Part shown: positions 1 through 14,579 of the stretch, piece by piece | How the letters are laid out: each line of letters starts with the position of its first letter | Position numbering within the stretch: the first letter of the stretch is position 1 | NCBI GenBank assembly: GCA_964035545.1 | Contig: OZ037768.1 | Span: 11,426,741-11,490,740, forward strand | Length of the DNA stretch: 64,000 bases | Direction: 5' to 3' | Origin: Bugula neritina | Lineage: Eukaryota > Bryozoa > Gymnolaemata > Cheilostomatida > Bugulidae | Program-made: the position numbers and the translations under genes | The notes under the pieces: model-generated | Databases searched by the model: none | Seen by the model: the letters and a program-made list of their open reading frames with translations, nothing else | What the model was told of the DNA's origin: nothing

Positions 1-451
1 ATAAAATGCTATGTCAATGCATCTCATGGCATTATAAAAATATTATGATAATATATTATAATGAGTGTAACAGCTGTCAATGTCAAATCTTGAAGCTGAT
101 AAATTAATTTCTGTGGTGCATTTTTACCAACTATTCAAAACATTTACAGTAAACTAGCATAGCATAGTACCTTAGTTTCATCTACTGATCTAGTCTAGCT
201 ATAATCATGTTTATAATTAGCCTTAATTTTCAGCATAAATAATTACTAAAGCTTTGCCCATCCTACACTCAATCCTTTGACTAGAAGCATTCTGAAAGTG
301 GTAATTTGTTAGGTTAATTGGGAATTGTTGGTAAAATCTCCAATTGACCTTTTAGAATAGCTGCTGCGGCTGCTAAGTCATCGTGGGAACTAAATCTAAT
401 GGTATTGCCTGTTGCCTCTTGTTAATCTGACTCTGTTGCCCTCTCTTCTAG

Positions 452-1980
452 GTGGCTATAAGGAGTTCTGTTGCCTCTTCCCAGAATACATTTCATCATC
501 CGACACAACAGCAGATACCAATCAACTCACAGCTGGTTTATCCACTCTCAACCTCGTAGAACCACCTACCCCAAAACTAGATGATGTAACCCCTTCTCCG
601 GCATTCCCTATAGAAGTTGTCAAGAATCTATACCTTGGTAATGCAAAATGCTCAATGGACTGCGAGATACTGCTTAAAAACAATATTCGTTACATTCTGA
701 ACGTCACTCCCAATCTACCGAATCACTTTGAAGGAAGTTGTGATGTACCAATTACCTACAAACAGATTCCTATCAATGACCATTGGTCTCAGAACCTGTC
801 TGCCTACTTCCCGGAAGCTATTCAGTTTATTGGTGAGTACCTTCAGTCATAGCTTGTCAATGAACATTCAATATTGAACACCCACTCTCTAATAACCAAA
901 GAGTTCCATTCACACAATTTCCTGGCAGGATGTGGGGCTATTCTACTCAGATATTTCAGTTATTTTGGCTACCGGAACTAACTAAATTTTTGAAGTTGCC
1001 ACAAGACTAACTGTCTCGAAGATTCTATCATTTTCCTACGTGTCAGTCACGCTTGATCAGTTTGAATAGAATGGCCAACATGCTGGCACTAAGCCAATGT
1101 GGCTACTAAACTTCGCGTAGTCCATTGAATAAAATAGAAGAGGTTTGCCAGTTGAAAGGTATCCTATTACACTAGAGATGTCACTAGCTTGCTCCAGGCA
1201 GCAGTCTACCTAGTAAAGTAATGCAAAAGGTTCCTTCATTAAATCCAATATGAAAGTTTTAGCTTGTGGACAACACGAACATAAGGTATACCATTAGGTA
1301 TACATAGGCAAATAAATGATTAGTCCATTGTCAGTCATCACCCTATACAGCTCTAGTATTTAACTAAGCAGGTTTCTGTCATCAAAAACTAATTACTTAG
1401 CATAGGAATTGCTTGTTATATATAATGGTATTTCAAGATGCTTTTCATCTCATTGTTTTACCATCAAATGATTGCCTTAGTAAACCCGCAATGTGGTAGT
1501 TGAAGCATGAGAAATTAGGCTTTGGCCTTCAGTAGTAGTAAATGCTTGTAGAGTCGCCATGATTCAGTGACTGGTGCTTTCAAGTTGATTTTATTAACAC
1601 TGAAGTGATGATTTATTGCAGATAGCGGGAGGTCCAAAGGATATGGCGTGCTCGTTCACTGCCTGGCTGGTATTAGTAGGTCTGTGACTATTACAGTCGC
1701 TTATTTGATGAGTAAAGAGAGAATGTGCCTTAACGATGCATACGATTTTGTGAAGAAAGCAAAACCAAATATCTCACCAAACTTCAACTTTATGGGACAA
1801 TTGTTAGACTTTGAGCAAACTTTGAACTTGAATGAAAGAGATAGTGTCACGCCCTCACCGTGCATGTGTAAAGCTCTGGATCAATGCAACTGTGCTAATA
1901 AAAGAGGAAATCAAATGTTTTTTATGACTCCAACTAAATCAGCACCAACGTACGAGCTGGAACCCTTGAATGTTAGGTAG
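452..1980 (+). CDS. Dual-specificity MAP-kinase phosphatase, DUSP6/7/9 (MKP-3) type, 3' part (two exons)
   Basis: Exons are 452-832 and 1622-1980, joined in phase 1 (G|AT gives Asp); stop TAG at 1978-1980. Exon 452 follows a clean pyrimidine-rich acceptor. The first residues (GGYKEF) match the end of the rhodanese-like MAPK-binding domain, so the exon(s) encoding that domain and the start lie left of the window. After a Ser/Thr/Pro-rich linker comes the complete phosphatase domain: [18 protein letters not shown], the general-acid Asp (778-780) in INDHWSQNL, and the P-loop HCLAGISRS with catalytic Cys at 1660-1662 and Arg at 1678-1680, then [15 protein letters not shown]. The C-terminal tail (MFFMTP) resembles the vertebrate DUSP6/7 tail. 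Known members are mostly cytoplasmic and dephosphorylate Thr and Tyr of ERK. All catalytic residues are present and nothing looks broken. The intron within the FIDSGR segment corresponds, as far as I recall, to one in vertebrate DUSP6. Which of DUSP6, 7 or 9 it matches cannot be decided; it may be a pre-duplication orthologue. Confidence 0.93.
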
Positions 1981-2386
1981 TATATATCATTCTTGCAAAC
2001 TGTGTAAGCTTTTATAGTATAATGTGGCTTTTGTGGTTATAGTGTATTGCCTAGTTGCCAGTTAGTTACAGCCACTATATATCCATAAGCTGTGGTACTA
2101 TCACGGTTTTTATAAATAATTTAATCTTTGAAAATTCTGGCTATGGGATATTTTGTATTTATCCGTGAGCCATTTTAGTACATTAATAGTTGTCATCACA
2201 TTGTTTTACTCTTTAATATCCTATTTACTGAATTATTTTAGACTAAGATGCAAAACACTCATAAATCCATCCAATTTTTATGCTATTTTCTTTCTTAATA
2301 CAATTTGTCATATTTCATTAATACTTGTTCCAGAATCATAATGGTGAATATTATGATGGAAATTTGCCGTTTTATTTTTCTATGAA

Positions 2387-2392
2387 AATAAA
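2387..2392 (+). promoter_or_regulatory. Poly(A) signal AATAAA of the DUSP-like gene
   Basis: A canonical AATAAA lies about 410 nt after the DUSP stop codon on the same strand, in very AT-rich sequence. It is the first good candidate, giving a 3' UTR of about 0.42 kb. AATAAA is common by chance here, so support is moderate. Confidence 0.45.
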
Positions 2393-2419
2393 ATATTTCA
2401 TACATAATTTTTAAATAAT

Positions 2420-5400
2420 GGTTTTCTTGCTTATAAACTTATACTTTCAATTACTCAAACCCCAACTCTGTCAAAGGTTGCCAGTTTCACTACTAATGCC
2501 CACAAATGTAACCTTACTTGCAATATCCACAAATTTCACCAAAGTTTGTTCAACTGAACAAGATTGGTTTCTTGGCAAATGTCCAGAGGCCTAGCAGCTG
2601 CTGATGATAAATTATGTCAGGATCTAAGAGGCTGCAACAGCAGGTTACCACCAAGTCAAGTTATGTTACAAGGCAGCTCTTCATACTGTCCCCTCTAGGC
2701 TTCATCTAACCTCCAAATACAGTCTAAAATCTAAATAAACTTCAGAATGTCTACGCTTTGCCAGGATATAAAAGAACCATTATAATAATATTATGATTGA
2801 CCTTTCATACCTCTATAGCTTGTTATTGGCAGTGTTTATCTCTTGCCAAGTGATCAGCTAATCTAGAAACATGGCAGATAATACTGATGATTTAACGACC
2901 ATTGGTTTCTAAAATTAGATCTATTATAGATTATGGTGTCAGTGACAAGATTTGAACTGTGTACAAATTATGGTCATGTGTTACTAGTAATCTACTTATA
3001 GTACTAGTCATTAGTGCCAACTGTCAACTTTACAATCACCTGCTGTGCTCCCAACCCTTGCAAAGGCTTAATTCAATTTCACATGACACCTGATGAATTG
3101 TAGGTTTTTTGGCCACTCCAGTATTATTAGATGCAATGGGCACCAAGAGCTGTTAAGTAGTTGTGCGAGCTTCAACTAGCACACATTAGGCACGAATTTG
3201 TTTACTAAGATTCAATTTTCATCGATCTGGTTACAAAAATACATTGTGACACATTAAAATACAATGCAGTGATCACGACGAAACAAAAGTACGTTATATA
3301 CATGCAAAAAACTGAACACATTTTACTGACTAGTTACCTCACTCTGTAGTGATAAAGCCTCAATAAGCTAAAGTTTTTTTTATTCTATAAATAGTAGTGA
3401 TGTATTTCTGTAGCACTATAATTGTACCTGTTGATATATTTAAAAACCAAATTAAATTAACCAAAACCGTACTATTATACATGTTGAAGCAATAAATTGA
3501 AAAACTTCCTTCCATCTTTAAACTGTGAATCCAGGTGACTCTAATCACCAGGTAATGAATCCAACAGTTAAGTAGACTGTAGTTGATGAACATAAATCTG
3601 TAACCATTTAAAATGATTTCCAAAAATAAAGAACTTTCAGCCTCTTCCACTTGGCAGCAGTTCAAAGATTCTTGATGCATGCAATCACAGTCTAGTACGA
3701 AACTTCAAAAGCTCAACCCAGTAGAAAGCTATAGTTCTGAAATTGAAAGAGTGAGTTGAATTCAGGATTCAATTGAAATAGTCTAAAGCAGGTTCTAGTC
3801 TATACCTACAGGGCACAGGCTGTACTAGAATTTGGAATGCTATAAGCTGACTTCTATATTTTTATTTCAATCTGCTACAGTTTTTAGTTTAGGTTGTTTT
3901 GACAGTGATGAAATGTTCATCAGTTCCATAACTAGTAACTCTACTGCTAAAGCAATCAGTTTGACTAATTCCAAAAGGTCTATTGTTTTAATCACCATGT
4001 CTTGTGGTGAAGCATAAAATCATAAAATGCACTTGAATAGCTGTTTCCTTTGCTCATTTTAGTGATTAATAAGTCTCTTTAATATGCCTAATTGCATGTG
4101 CACCCTAATGTCAATTGTATGATTGCATACATGATGTACAAATCTTTGAAATCTAACTAGCTATACGAACTGCACTGAAAAAATTTTAATTCAACTAGTG
4201 TACACTCATAACAGAACACCATGGTTCACTAATACTTCTAAAGCTTGTTTGAAAAGTGTGGTAAATAATAGCTAGTTAAAGTGCTGAAATAATTCTGGTA
4301 AATGTCACAAAACTGTTGGTAGCAGTGTGACGAGTTCGAAAAGTCTGGTAGTCAGAAGTGTATAGACAAGTAGCATACAGCTTGCTAATCCAGTTGTGAG
4401 TAAATAGAGTTGTGAATATAAGTAGACTTTATTCCTTTAGTAAGATATGCACAGATGAATTAATAAAAATGAACTCCAAGAATGAACTTATAAAAAAGGA
4501 ACTCCGAGAATGAACTGAACTGTAAACACAACTGCCTCAGTATTTATAGTAAACAAAAAGCTCTAGAATATTCTCAAGCATTCCAGTACAGAAGATTCTA
4601 GTAGAAAACATTCCCCACATGCCAATACTATTTATAGAAAATCAAAACAAAACAAAACATTGGAATTTCCATGGTTATTTCGCAATTATTGCGCAATACC
4701 TTGTTTACATTGCTGGGCAGTAGTTAACATGACTAACCAAAACAGTAACAATGAACAATGACCCATCTCTTTGATTAGTCTAGAATATTTATGAACATTC
4801 CTGTATAATCATTAGGAAAAACCTGGTAGGTCTATAGATATATGTACACTCAGAATTTGTGACAGTAAATATATATAACTTTTGCCAATGGTAATATCAT
4901 TATTAAAATTGTATTTTGAAAATTTCCAAACTTTAAAGTGAATGAATTATTGCTTAGTATTTCAGAAAATAATAAAGATTGTTTGGGCGAATACAGCTGG
5001 CCTATGGGTTGGACCTAATACATACTTATATGATCACCTGTAGGCTTTCAAGTATTATTAATGTTTTGCTATTTATTTCATTTGGTAGGTGCTTGTGGAT
5101 GGCTACAATGCAGGCCAATTTCGACATAATATGTTTTCACCTGTTGCAAATACTAATTGAAGACGAAAGTAAAAGCTGAGATACCTCTTGTAGTTAGAGC
5201 GGAGGTTTGCTGCTGAGATTTTTATATGTGTAAAAATTTTTTATGAAACTTGTACTCAATTCTACAGATTAAACTATTAATATGCTATATAATGTCTCCA
5301 GATTAAAATTAGCTGGGTTAAAAGCATTGTGTAATGAAGATATTACCTTACTTACTGCAATAGCAGAAATATTTGAAAAGGTTTAAGAAGAAATGCAATT

Positions 5401-8400
5401 GACTAAACACTAAAGGCAGATTTGTCAAATTATAGTGTTAAGAAAGTGCCATTATTATTTTAATGAACTCAGTGAGTCGTATACTGTGAGCATACAATAA
5501 TGTTTTATTTATTATATTCAGAATATTAGGTCTAAGCATTCACTGCACAATTGCATTAAGTTTGTTTAATTTAAATAAAATAGACTTCTAGAATATTAAT
5601 TGTACCTCAGAAACCTTTTCATGCCACTATCAAAAGTTGAGATCAAACCTATTGTGATTACGGACAGCTGCCCTTACTCACGAATTGGCAAATAGCCAAA
5701 GTCTGTTACTAAACCATTTTATTCAAGCACCCTTCAGTCATGTTCTAAAAATCAGCGCCAGCTATTTGTAAGAAAGTTGAGATTATGCAATTAACTAGCA
5801 GCATATGTAAAATGTGCATATAGCTTTCAACATTATCAATTGTAGTGCTTTGCTGATGCTGGTTAGCTAACACGCACGAAACTGTCACTGCTATGGAATA
5901 TGCAGGCCACTAAGTTTTATTGTTTAAGATAGCTCAAAATAACTTTTTGTAACTTTATGCCTCCATTCTAATCATATATATTTGTCCTTTAGCGTGGAAG
6001 AATGCTTTGAATTGTTGCAGAAGCATATTTTCCTTGCAAAACAAGCTCACTATGTTTACTACTTAATGTGATATCAACTATTATTCTGTTGACCACATTA
6101 TCTTCCAGCTATTATTATAGTTGGCCACCATATCTTTGTTTACTGTTGTCTGCTACTGTTGTTTGTTTACTGTTAATAAGAATGTCATGTATGCCAACAT
6201 CCTAATAACATATTATCCATTTAGTTCATCCACTAAAAACTTTTCACAAGCAAAGGCATAGTATTTTCTTTATGTAAATCTGCTTTCTTCTGCTACTTTT
6301 TTATTTTTTTTTTATAATGATGTGTATTCAAGCAAGCTGATTTTTTAGAATACTAATTAAAGAACTGATAAAACTTTACAACTTTCGTCTAAGGCGCCAG
6401 TTAGTGAATTCAGTTTGCTCATTATTTGTTATAAAGATATGGTTTGAGTTACAGGTATTATTTGTTGTGTTATAAACCCATAACTGTTGTGCAGTCATTA
6501 GCTCATATTGAGGCTAGTTTTGTTTAAATGCGTCATAAATCAAGTGTAATACATTTAGCAGCGTAGTTTTCATTCATGCTATATTACTTTGTAGGCTCTG
6601 TACAAAAGCTAATCATAATAATAAAAATAAGAGTTAGTTGCTGCTAAATGAATTTCTTTTACATAGGTACTGATACATAACTTTTTATTCAAAGGATGCA
6701 ATTTATTGTAGTTATAATGGCCTATTACAATTTACGCTCATAGGTTATATTGCTTGATGACGAGTGTTGCCTAAATATAGGATAGGTGCTGAAATCTATT
6801 GCCATACCCCCACCCAAACTCAACCCCCCCCTCCTCTATTAACTGAAGTTAATAGACAAGTTGTGAGCATATAAATGAGGTTATTGCCAGTAACCCAAAG
6901 ATTCTTTAAAAGGGTTCCAAAAGTATAATCGTTATGATTGGTATCACAGTATCAGTAATCATGCATATAGGAATTATCAAAGAGAGTCCTAGCACCCTCT
7001 GGTTACAGAACTAGAAGCATAACATGAGCTTAACATAAATGTTACTATTTCATTGGAATATTTAAAAATAATTGTTCAAAAATAAAATATCAAAGTGAAA
7101 ATAATTATGTTCAATCTCCATATTTGAGGTTTTTTGTTTCCTAGGCTTGTCAGCAGTGGGATTATATTGAAATAAGAATATAGTGATGGGATAAAAGTAA
7201 AAATAGTTTGAGTTTTGATTTAGATGGCGCTGGAATACAATGGGCTTTCCATTCCTCTCCTCCTTTCTGTGTTTAGAAGAATACAATAATTATAAATTTT
7301 ATTATAGCAACTAGTTGAGGGCAGTAACTGATAAACTCTACATTATCCCAGTTATTCCAGACAAAATATCATTTATATTAAAAGGTTGTTGACCATCATA
7401 AAGCCACAATCAGTTAAAATGAATGGTTTAGACACCAGATTGGAACTGCATGTTATTGTTGACACTTTATGCTAGGACCACATGACTAGCATATGCGCGA
7501 CATAGATTTAAAGGATTTCATGTAGTTGGGTCTACATAATATGAAGCACAATGATGGTGTTATTTGTAAATTATCAAATAATGGATGAATTTGGATAGCA
7601 GCAGTTATCAAGAAATTTCAGTATCTTTGAAATATTCTATATTTTAAACAACAATAAATCTTTTTCGTCCAAATTCAAACTTAATTGCACACAGCAAAGC
7701 AGCATCTTCTAATACTGTCAGTTACTTGTTTGCATAGGCTTTGTAATCTCGATACATGGCTAAAAATAACTTGTGCAAATTAACAAATCTCAAGTCTTTG
7801 ATAGTCTATTTCAGTTGAAATGCAGTCTTCTGACTAAACCTAATATTTCATTACTTTCTGTCTACAAAGATTTATTTATTTGGAGCCAAGTATCAAGTGT
7901 CATTTTGTGTCTTGACTATTGAAACATGAAGTCCTGCTCAGCAAAGGATTTGTGTGATGTTAATCAGAATCTCCAAGCAACGATTCCTTTTGATTGATGG
8001 AAGCCGGCCACTTATCTGAAAAGCACTCGTCTTTTTATGCAAACTGTTCGCCAGAGCATCAACCTAAATAATTGTATTTTCATGATATTTTCTCTTTGGA
8101 TTTTAGTATAATAATGACACCACTAGTAATGATGAATACAGCCACATGATGTATATAGCAGTGTTTCTAGTAGCACTTGTTGTGCTGAAAACATGATGAC
8201 TGAGATATCCGATGTAGACTATAGTTGATCCGTTATTAGGAAACCTTCCGTAGTATAGTAGGAATGCTTCATCTTATTGAATGTAATATATATATATCAG
8301 TTCATTGTAAGGATTCCATCTGCTGATATTAATTAATTAGCAACGGATGTTAAAGCATCCGTTGCTATGTCAGTTCTAATCCACCCAAATAGATGATTAG

Positions 8401-11400
8401 TATTAGAATAAAGAAGGTATTAGCTGTATTATTATTTTAGTTCAAGCTGCGAATTTCTTCAAAGGGAATAATAAACAGACAGTTCATTTTCAAGCCACAG
8501 GTCATGACGATTGCTTATTTTGGTATGATGAATGAATATGCAAGATAGAGGGAGAGTGGCAAATTCTCTATAGTGTTATTTTTAGTGGAGTTTGCAACAT
8601 GAAAAGCTAAATGATCGTGAAATAAAACCACCATGATTCAAACCCAAACACCAAACCGAGAATTCTAAACCCTAGCTTAGTCAAACTCTACATCTTTGTA
8701 TTCAAGTGTATAAATAAACACAGATGCTTTCTGTACCAGGTTTAAATTATACATGCATGCATCAGCAACACCTACATGTTAGTAATAACTAGTGCTTATT
8801 TATTTTCAAACTGTTCTAATTTTTAGTAAGAATTAGTTTAATGTAGTACTTATCCCAGTCAGTCACCTGACTTGCTGATAGACTCGTTATCATAGCAACT
8901 TGGATCAGTAACACTGAATATAGGCACACTTTGTGTTACATATTCACCACAATCAATGTATTGTCTTAGTGCAAAATGAATGAAGAATACTGATAAAAAG
9001 TTGATGATTAATTGATGACAAGAGAGTAAACAGGAAGCTGCTGGCATAAGAATTTTTGCTTGAGTTGCAGGTTATTAATATATGAACAGCACATCAAGGA
9101 TGTATAGTGCTATCAGCTCTCACGGTCAAACTATTCTTTCTTATATATTATCAGGAAATTTAACAACTGCTGTTTGGTAACAGCTGCTTTGAGTAGTCAT
9201 TCACAAAATATTTAAAGTGGGTGGTAATGTAAAGCATCCAAATTCAGTACCTCTTTTTGACCCTATCAATAGGTTCTAACCTCTTTCTAATTAGCTCTTT
9301 ATGCAGTCATCAGAAGCCTAATTTAGACTTAAACTAAACAACTCAATTCACAGTGTTTGTTGACAATCTTTTAAAGGATGGGATATATGTGTTTTGGGAA
9401 TTCAACCACAAAACATTGTTTAACTTTTGGTTAGTTGTACGTTATCTGAGTTTAATTGAACTGAATATTTTATTATATGAATATAACAAATCTGCCATGC
9501 AATCACTCTAAAACTACATGTATATATGAAACTATATGTAAGATGTAGCTTTCACTAGCCTTTATTATTAAACTGCTTATATTTGCCTGTATGTTTGTTA
9601 CAAAAACCATTAAGATTATTGACATGATGCAAACAAACTATCAGTTTAATAGTTATTGGTGTAGTTTGCACTGTAGACACAGTAAGTATCAAATGAGGTG
9701 TTTTCTATGTAATATAATTGTTTGCCCTGCAGTCAATTGATTTCATTTGCAATATTATCATGACTCAATATTGTTATTACTTACAATATGATATCATTAT
9801 AATAATATAGTTTATAGACACAATATTTTTTTCATTTTCATTACAAGGCAGTTGATGATAGTGAGTCTGGTCGAGGGATGAAGGAGAGACAACTTCCACT
9901 GTGTTTTAGGAGGCTGGTTCTGACTTCAGTCTACACGTGAAGATGTACCACGTGTCATAAGCAACAGTCACAGGAAATAACTTGTTTATCAACATTTCTG
10001 TATGACAACAACAGATGAACAATAGCTATGGAGTACCAATAAATAATGATTAACAGCATATGTGGCATGTTGTTACGTAACTTCAAACCCATTATCTTCC
10101 TCTGTGTATTATTGTTTAAGCAGTTTCTATTAGGAATGCAACTCCAGTTTAGAAAAATATGCAGCTTTGGTTTTACAGATGCCTCAGGCACTCTTATATG
10201 TGGCTTTACAACAGGCAGTGATATTTTTGGCATTTGCTAGCTTTATTAAAAAATTAAAAAGCTTCAAGTAATTAAATATTAAGCATTTCAAAACCCCTCC
10301 TTCAATTTGTTAGTTTTGGTTTATATTGAATACGTATTATGCCATATATACAACACTTAATATCTGATATGATATATGCCATGCATGTCACTTATTTATA
10401 TAGGCAAATCTTTGAGAATATAGACAACAGCTAATGTGGTATTAGCTAGCAAGTATATTATGATGTCTAAGATTCAAATGCATGAATATTGCCCACTGTA
10501 TGATAACAAATAAAGTGGCACTAAGCTATCCAAAAATGTTACTCTGGGAAATATTGCAAATATAATGTATATGATTTTATAATGTACGAATTCAAATGCT
10601 TTTATGAAGGTGGAGGAATAACTGCCCACTAACTCTGCACAGCCTATAATTTAGATTCATAGAATACAGCTGAATACATATTATTATGCAGTATGCAATT
10701 AATAATATTAAAGTTGCCATCATGATACAATGGACCAATAAAATGAAAAGCTGTAACACATTGCCATATTTCAAGAAATGAAGTGCAGTTTTATCAAAAT
10801 GTAGGCCTAATAATTGCATTTGAAATACCAAATTGCATTTCCGACCACTATTGCCTACAGTTTCAACAGTCAGTTTGGCAATATATGACAATATATGTCT
10901 TTTTTCCTATAGTATTATCAGTGATTGAACACCTGGATATTGAAGTATTGTTTATTAGATGGGCTGGCAACAAGCACAGCTGCACTTTGTGTCATAATTG
11001 GTATCCACAGGAAGTTTGCGTAGAATGTTGATGGGAGAGCTGCACTTGAGTGCTGATAACGCACAAACATGTACAGCGTACAGTGTGACTGAGTATATCT
11101 GCAACAGATAATGCTGCTATGTAAAGTTCACTAATGAGTCTATGAGTTTCCTGTACTCTCAGATCAATAAGGTAGACCAGTTCAACTAACTCCACAAGTA
11201 AGGCAACAAAACAACATGCAATGTTATGCAAACTAATAGCTAACCAAGTTAGAGTTGTAATTTAATTTGTTCTTCTGCGTGTGACACTTCAAATCGGTTT
11301 CCTATGGCAGTTAGGAACATCAGCCTGAATGACTAACTCAAGTCAGAAATAAAACTGTGCTTTAAAAGAGCTATACGGTTTAATAATAATAGCTAGTACT

Positions 11401-13490
11401 CATGCATACTGGGATATATACACATTATAATATGTATTATTTGTCTAGACTTTAGGTAAAGGTTGTTAGAAAAGCAATTATAGCAAATCAATTGCTAGTT
11501 TCAAGAGTAATGATTGCTATCTTCTATCTCAAGAACTATATGAAAAGTCAATAATATAACATTATGTGGGTTTAACATGTATGTTAATTTTGCTTAGCTA
11601 GAGTTTTCAATTTGATGAAAGGTACTTAGATTTGGTGTTTGGTTGCTTAATATATAGACAGATGTTTCTAATGTGAAAAATTTTCGAATAACCCTCAGAC
11701 TATGTGAAACTTCTACAGACCTGTAATTGTTTTAACTTTATATGTAAAAACACCTATGATACAGTACTATTTATTTTAAGAAATCAGGTAAGAATATAAC
11801 ATTTGTTACGCAATCACATCACAATTGCAAACAATTCAATCAAAGTCAGTGTTCTTTAAATAAACAAAGTGTAGTTCAACTGTTTACATCATATAAATAT
11901 AAGAAATATGTAGCTAATCACTCGCATGTGTAGATTTTAAACACTTGTAGTTTCATCACTCAAATGAAAGCTGTACAGAAACTAGCATGACTTTAGCATG
12001 ACATTGTCACTACTAATTAGTTCCTTTCTGTGGCAAGAGGCATTGTTATGCTTTGTAAGTTGAGGTAATGAAGCAAGAATAGTTGGTATAATTATTAATC
12101 AATACTGTGAATCTACAGGAAACAGGAAAAACCTCATTCATCCTCCAGCTGTTACTTTATAAATAATGTTCAAGTCACATGTGTGTGTGGTTGATTTGCC
12201 CAGCATATTATTATCATATCCCTAGGTGAGTTAGAAGAAGGTGTAATGGTCATCTGATTGTATGGTGAAATACTGTAGCTAAAGCATCAACCTTTACATC
12301 TCCATAGTATATGACCAATTTAAATTTTAGACAATATATAAGGACCAGCACATCGTTTGTTGGTACATTTTTCAGGTGAAATAAAGTTAAATAATATTCT
12401 CAAAAGTATCAAATAATAGTTGCAGTTTAGCACAAAGGGTGTGGGGATGAGGAGAGTAGCTATGAATCAAGATATTACATAATAGTTGGTATTGACTTAG
12501 AGATAGTGAGATACAGGTGGTAACTGACAAGTGTTAAAATATTATTGCAGGCCAAAAACTATTTGTAGCTATTTAATCATTCCATCAATTTACCATAGCA
12601 CTAATAAGTCCACATGCGTGTATTTTATTTTCTCATCAGAATAAATTTGTGAAAATCAAGTGAGAAGACAACCCCATAGTTATCAGTAGCTCTCAGAGAT
12701 GTAAGTTAAAAGTCTGAAGTTGCATTTTGCATTTCTCTGTTTTCTGTGCATCTAGCGAGTTGCACGTTTACATTTGTAGCAGTTTTCCTGTAATTTCAAC
12801 GAGTTTCAGTAGAACTATAAAGGGGTACTTGGGCGAGTGATATTAACTGAAACTCAGTACTTTTTCCATCAGATGTATAATCGCAACTTGGAAGAATGCT
12901 CATTGATGTCATACATAATATTAAGGAATCAAACAGTTTCATTTTAATTATGAGAATCTTCCCTGCATATAATAACTTGTTAGTAAAATTTGAGCTGGCA
13001 GTTTATATAACTTTAAGTATAAAACAGAGAACAAGAGATGTGACAAAGTTGAAGGTAACTTACTGAAGGAGATAATAGTGGTTGTAGGTGTTATATTTTA
13101 CCCAGATTGTTGAAGTTTAATGGCTCTATACCTATAAGCACACTTAGCCCATTTAAAACTGGCAACACTACAATACTATACACCCATAAACGCACTAAAT
13201 CATGCATAATTTGCTAGTAAAATGTATTCACCAAAATAAGTATTCATTTGACAATTTCAGAAATATGACATAGTTGGATTTTAATTATTTCCATAATTTT
13301 ATATTCAATGGCTTTTTATGCTTCATGTATCAGGTAATTATGATTCTTCAGCTGGTTTAGTAAGTTGCAGGTCCAAGAGTAAGATTTGTCTTTTCAATGC
13401 AATACTGTATGCCCTTAATATGAACTTAGTAATACAATGTAGCGTTCAAGGGCTCTATCACCCTGACCTGACATAGAATGTAAAAGTCAA
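2420..13490. other. Gene-poor interval, no supported coding sequence
   Basis: I found no exon-like reading frame with good splice sites or recognisable protein similarity on either strand. Open frames are all under 110 codons, AT-biased in composition and unlike known proteins. Simple-sequence patches occur (C-rich near 6805-6835) and one short perfect hairpin at 8338-8367. It may contain non-coding transcripts or old, unrecognisable repeats. Confidence 0.6.
8338..8367. repeat. Short perfect inverted repeat (12-bp arms, 6-nt loop)
   Basis: TAGCAACGGATG, a six-base spacer, then its exact reverse complement CATCCGTTGCTA. The arms are GC-richer than the surroundings. No element boundaries or duplicated flanks were seen. 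It could be a palindromic protein-binding site or the core of a tiny fold-back element. Confidence 0.7.
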
Positions 13491-13493
13491 TAT

Positions 13494-14185
13494 TAGTCTA
13501 GAAGTAACCTTCCAAAAAGTGCTCAAAAAATTGGCTTATTACACTTTACTAGGTGGCCACTCAAAAAAAGTTGTTTTTAGATCAAAATTTTGTGCTGATT
13601 CTGAATCTACAAAATCTAGAATTTTATCTCTACCCAAACTCAAGATATTGCAAAAAACAAATCGGCATTTGTGAATTGTGCAAAATAGTATCCAATTTTA
13701 TCAAGCTATCTTGAAGAAAAAATATTTGTTGAAATACCAAAAAAAATTGCCTCTTACTTAGAATTCTATGCTGATAGTGAATTTAAAGACTGCAAGAGGC
13801 TATCTCAAATTATAACCAAGTTGTTTATATAAACATATATAGTCTAGAAGTAACCTCCCAAAAAGTGCTCAAAAAATTGGCTTATTACACTTTACTAAAT
13901 GGCCACTCAAAAAAAGTTGTTTTTAAATCAGAATTTTGTGCTGATTTTGAATCTACAAGTTTTAGAATTCTATCTCTACCCAAACTCAAGTTATTGTAAA
14001 AAACAAATCGACGTTTTAGATGGGTGATAAAAAGAAATGTAGATCGTGAAAAATAGTATCCAATTTTATCAAGCTATCTTGAAAAAAAAAAATTTGCTGA
14101 AATACCAAAAATAATTGCCTCTTACTTAGAATTCTATGCTGATATTGAATTTAAAGACTGCAAGACACTATCTCAAATTAAAACC
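13494..14185. repeat. Tandem duplication, two copies of a 346-bp subterminal unit
   Basis: Unit 1 starts at 13494 and unit 2 at 13840. Both start with the TIR and end with AACCAAGTTGTTTATATAAA. They differ by scattered substitutions and a short insertion in unit 2 around 14020, so the duplication is not recent. It is the left subterminal region of the TIR transposon. Confidence 0.85.
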
Positions 14186-14579
14186 AAGTTGTTTATATAA
14201 ACATATGTGTTTGTTATGAATCGACATATTGCATAAGGCATAAGCATGCAGAATAATCATGTATGACCAAGCTATTTATACAAAAATAAAAACAAAGTCA
14301 TGCTGATGTGTGAAAAAACTATATTTATAAAATTATAGTACAAAATAAATGTTGAAATGAATAAGTATTGAAATCTTTTGAGCTCAGCCCAAGTGAACCA
14401 TTTGCTGGTCTGTCGGTAACCGTTAAACGTCTGCAAAAATCAACAAAATTCTGTAAAATTATTTAGAGGAACAGAAGCATGAGAGATTATCAAAATCAAA
14501 TTGGTTGCAGCAAAATATATAACAAATGTCTAAAAATAGTGCTTTATTATGAAAAGTATTCTCGCCATCATTTTCACTG

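Noticed and set aside
10592-11231. Several overlapping 80-100 codon frames on both strands
   Set aside because: No splice signals, no family resemblance and frames on both strands at once, as expected from chance in AT-rich DNA.
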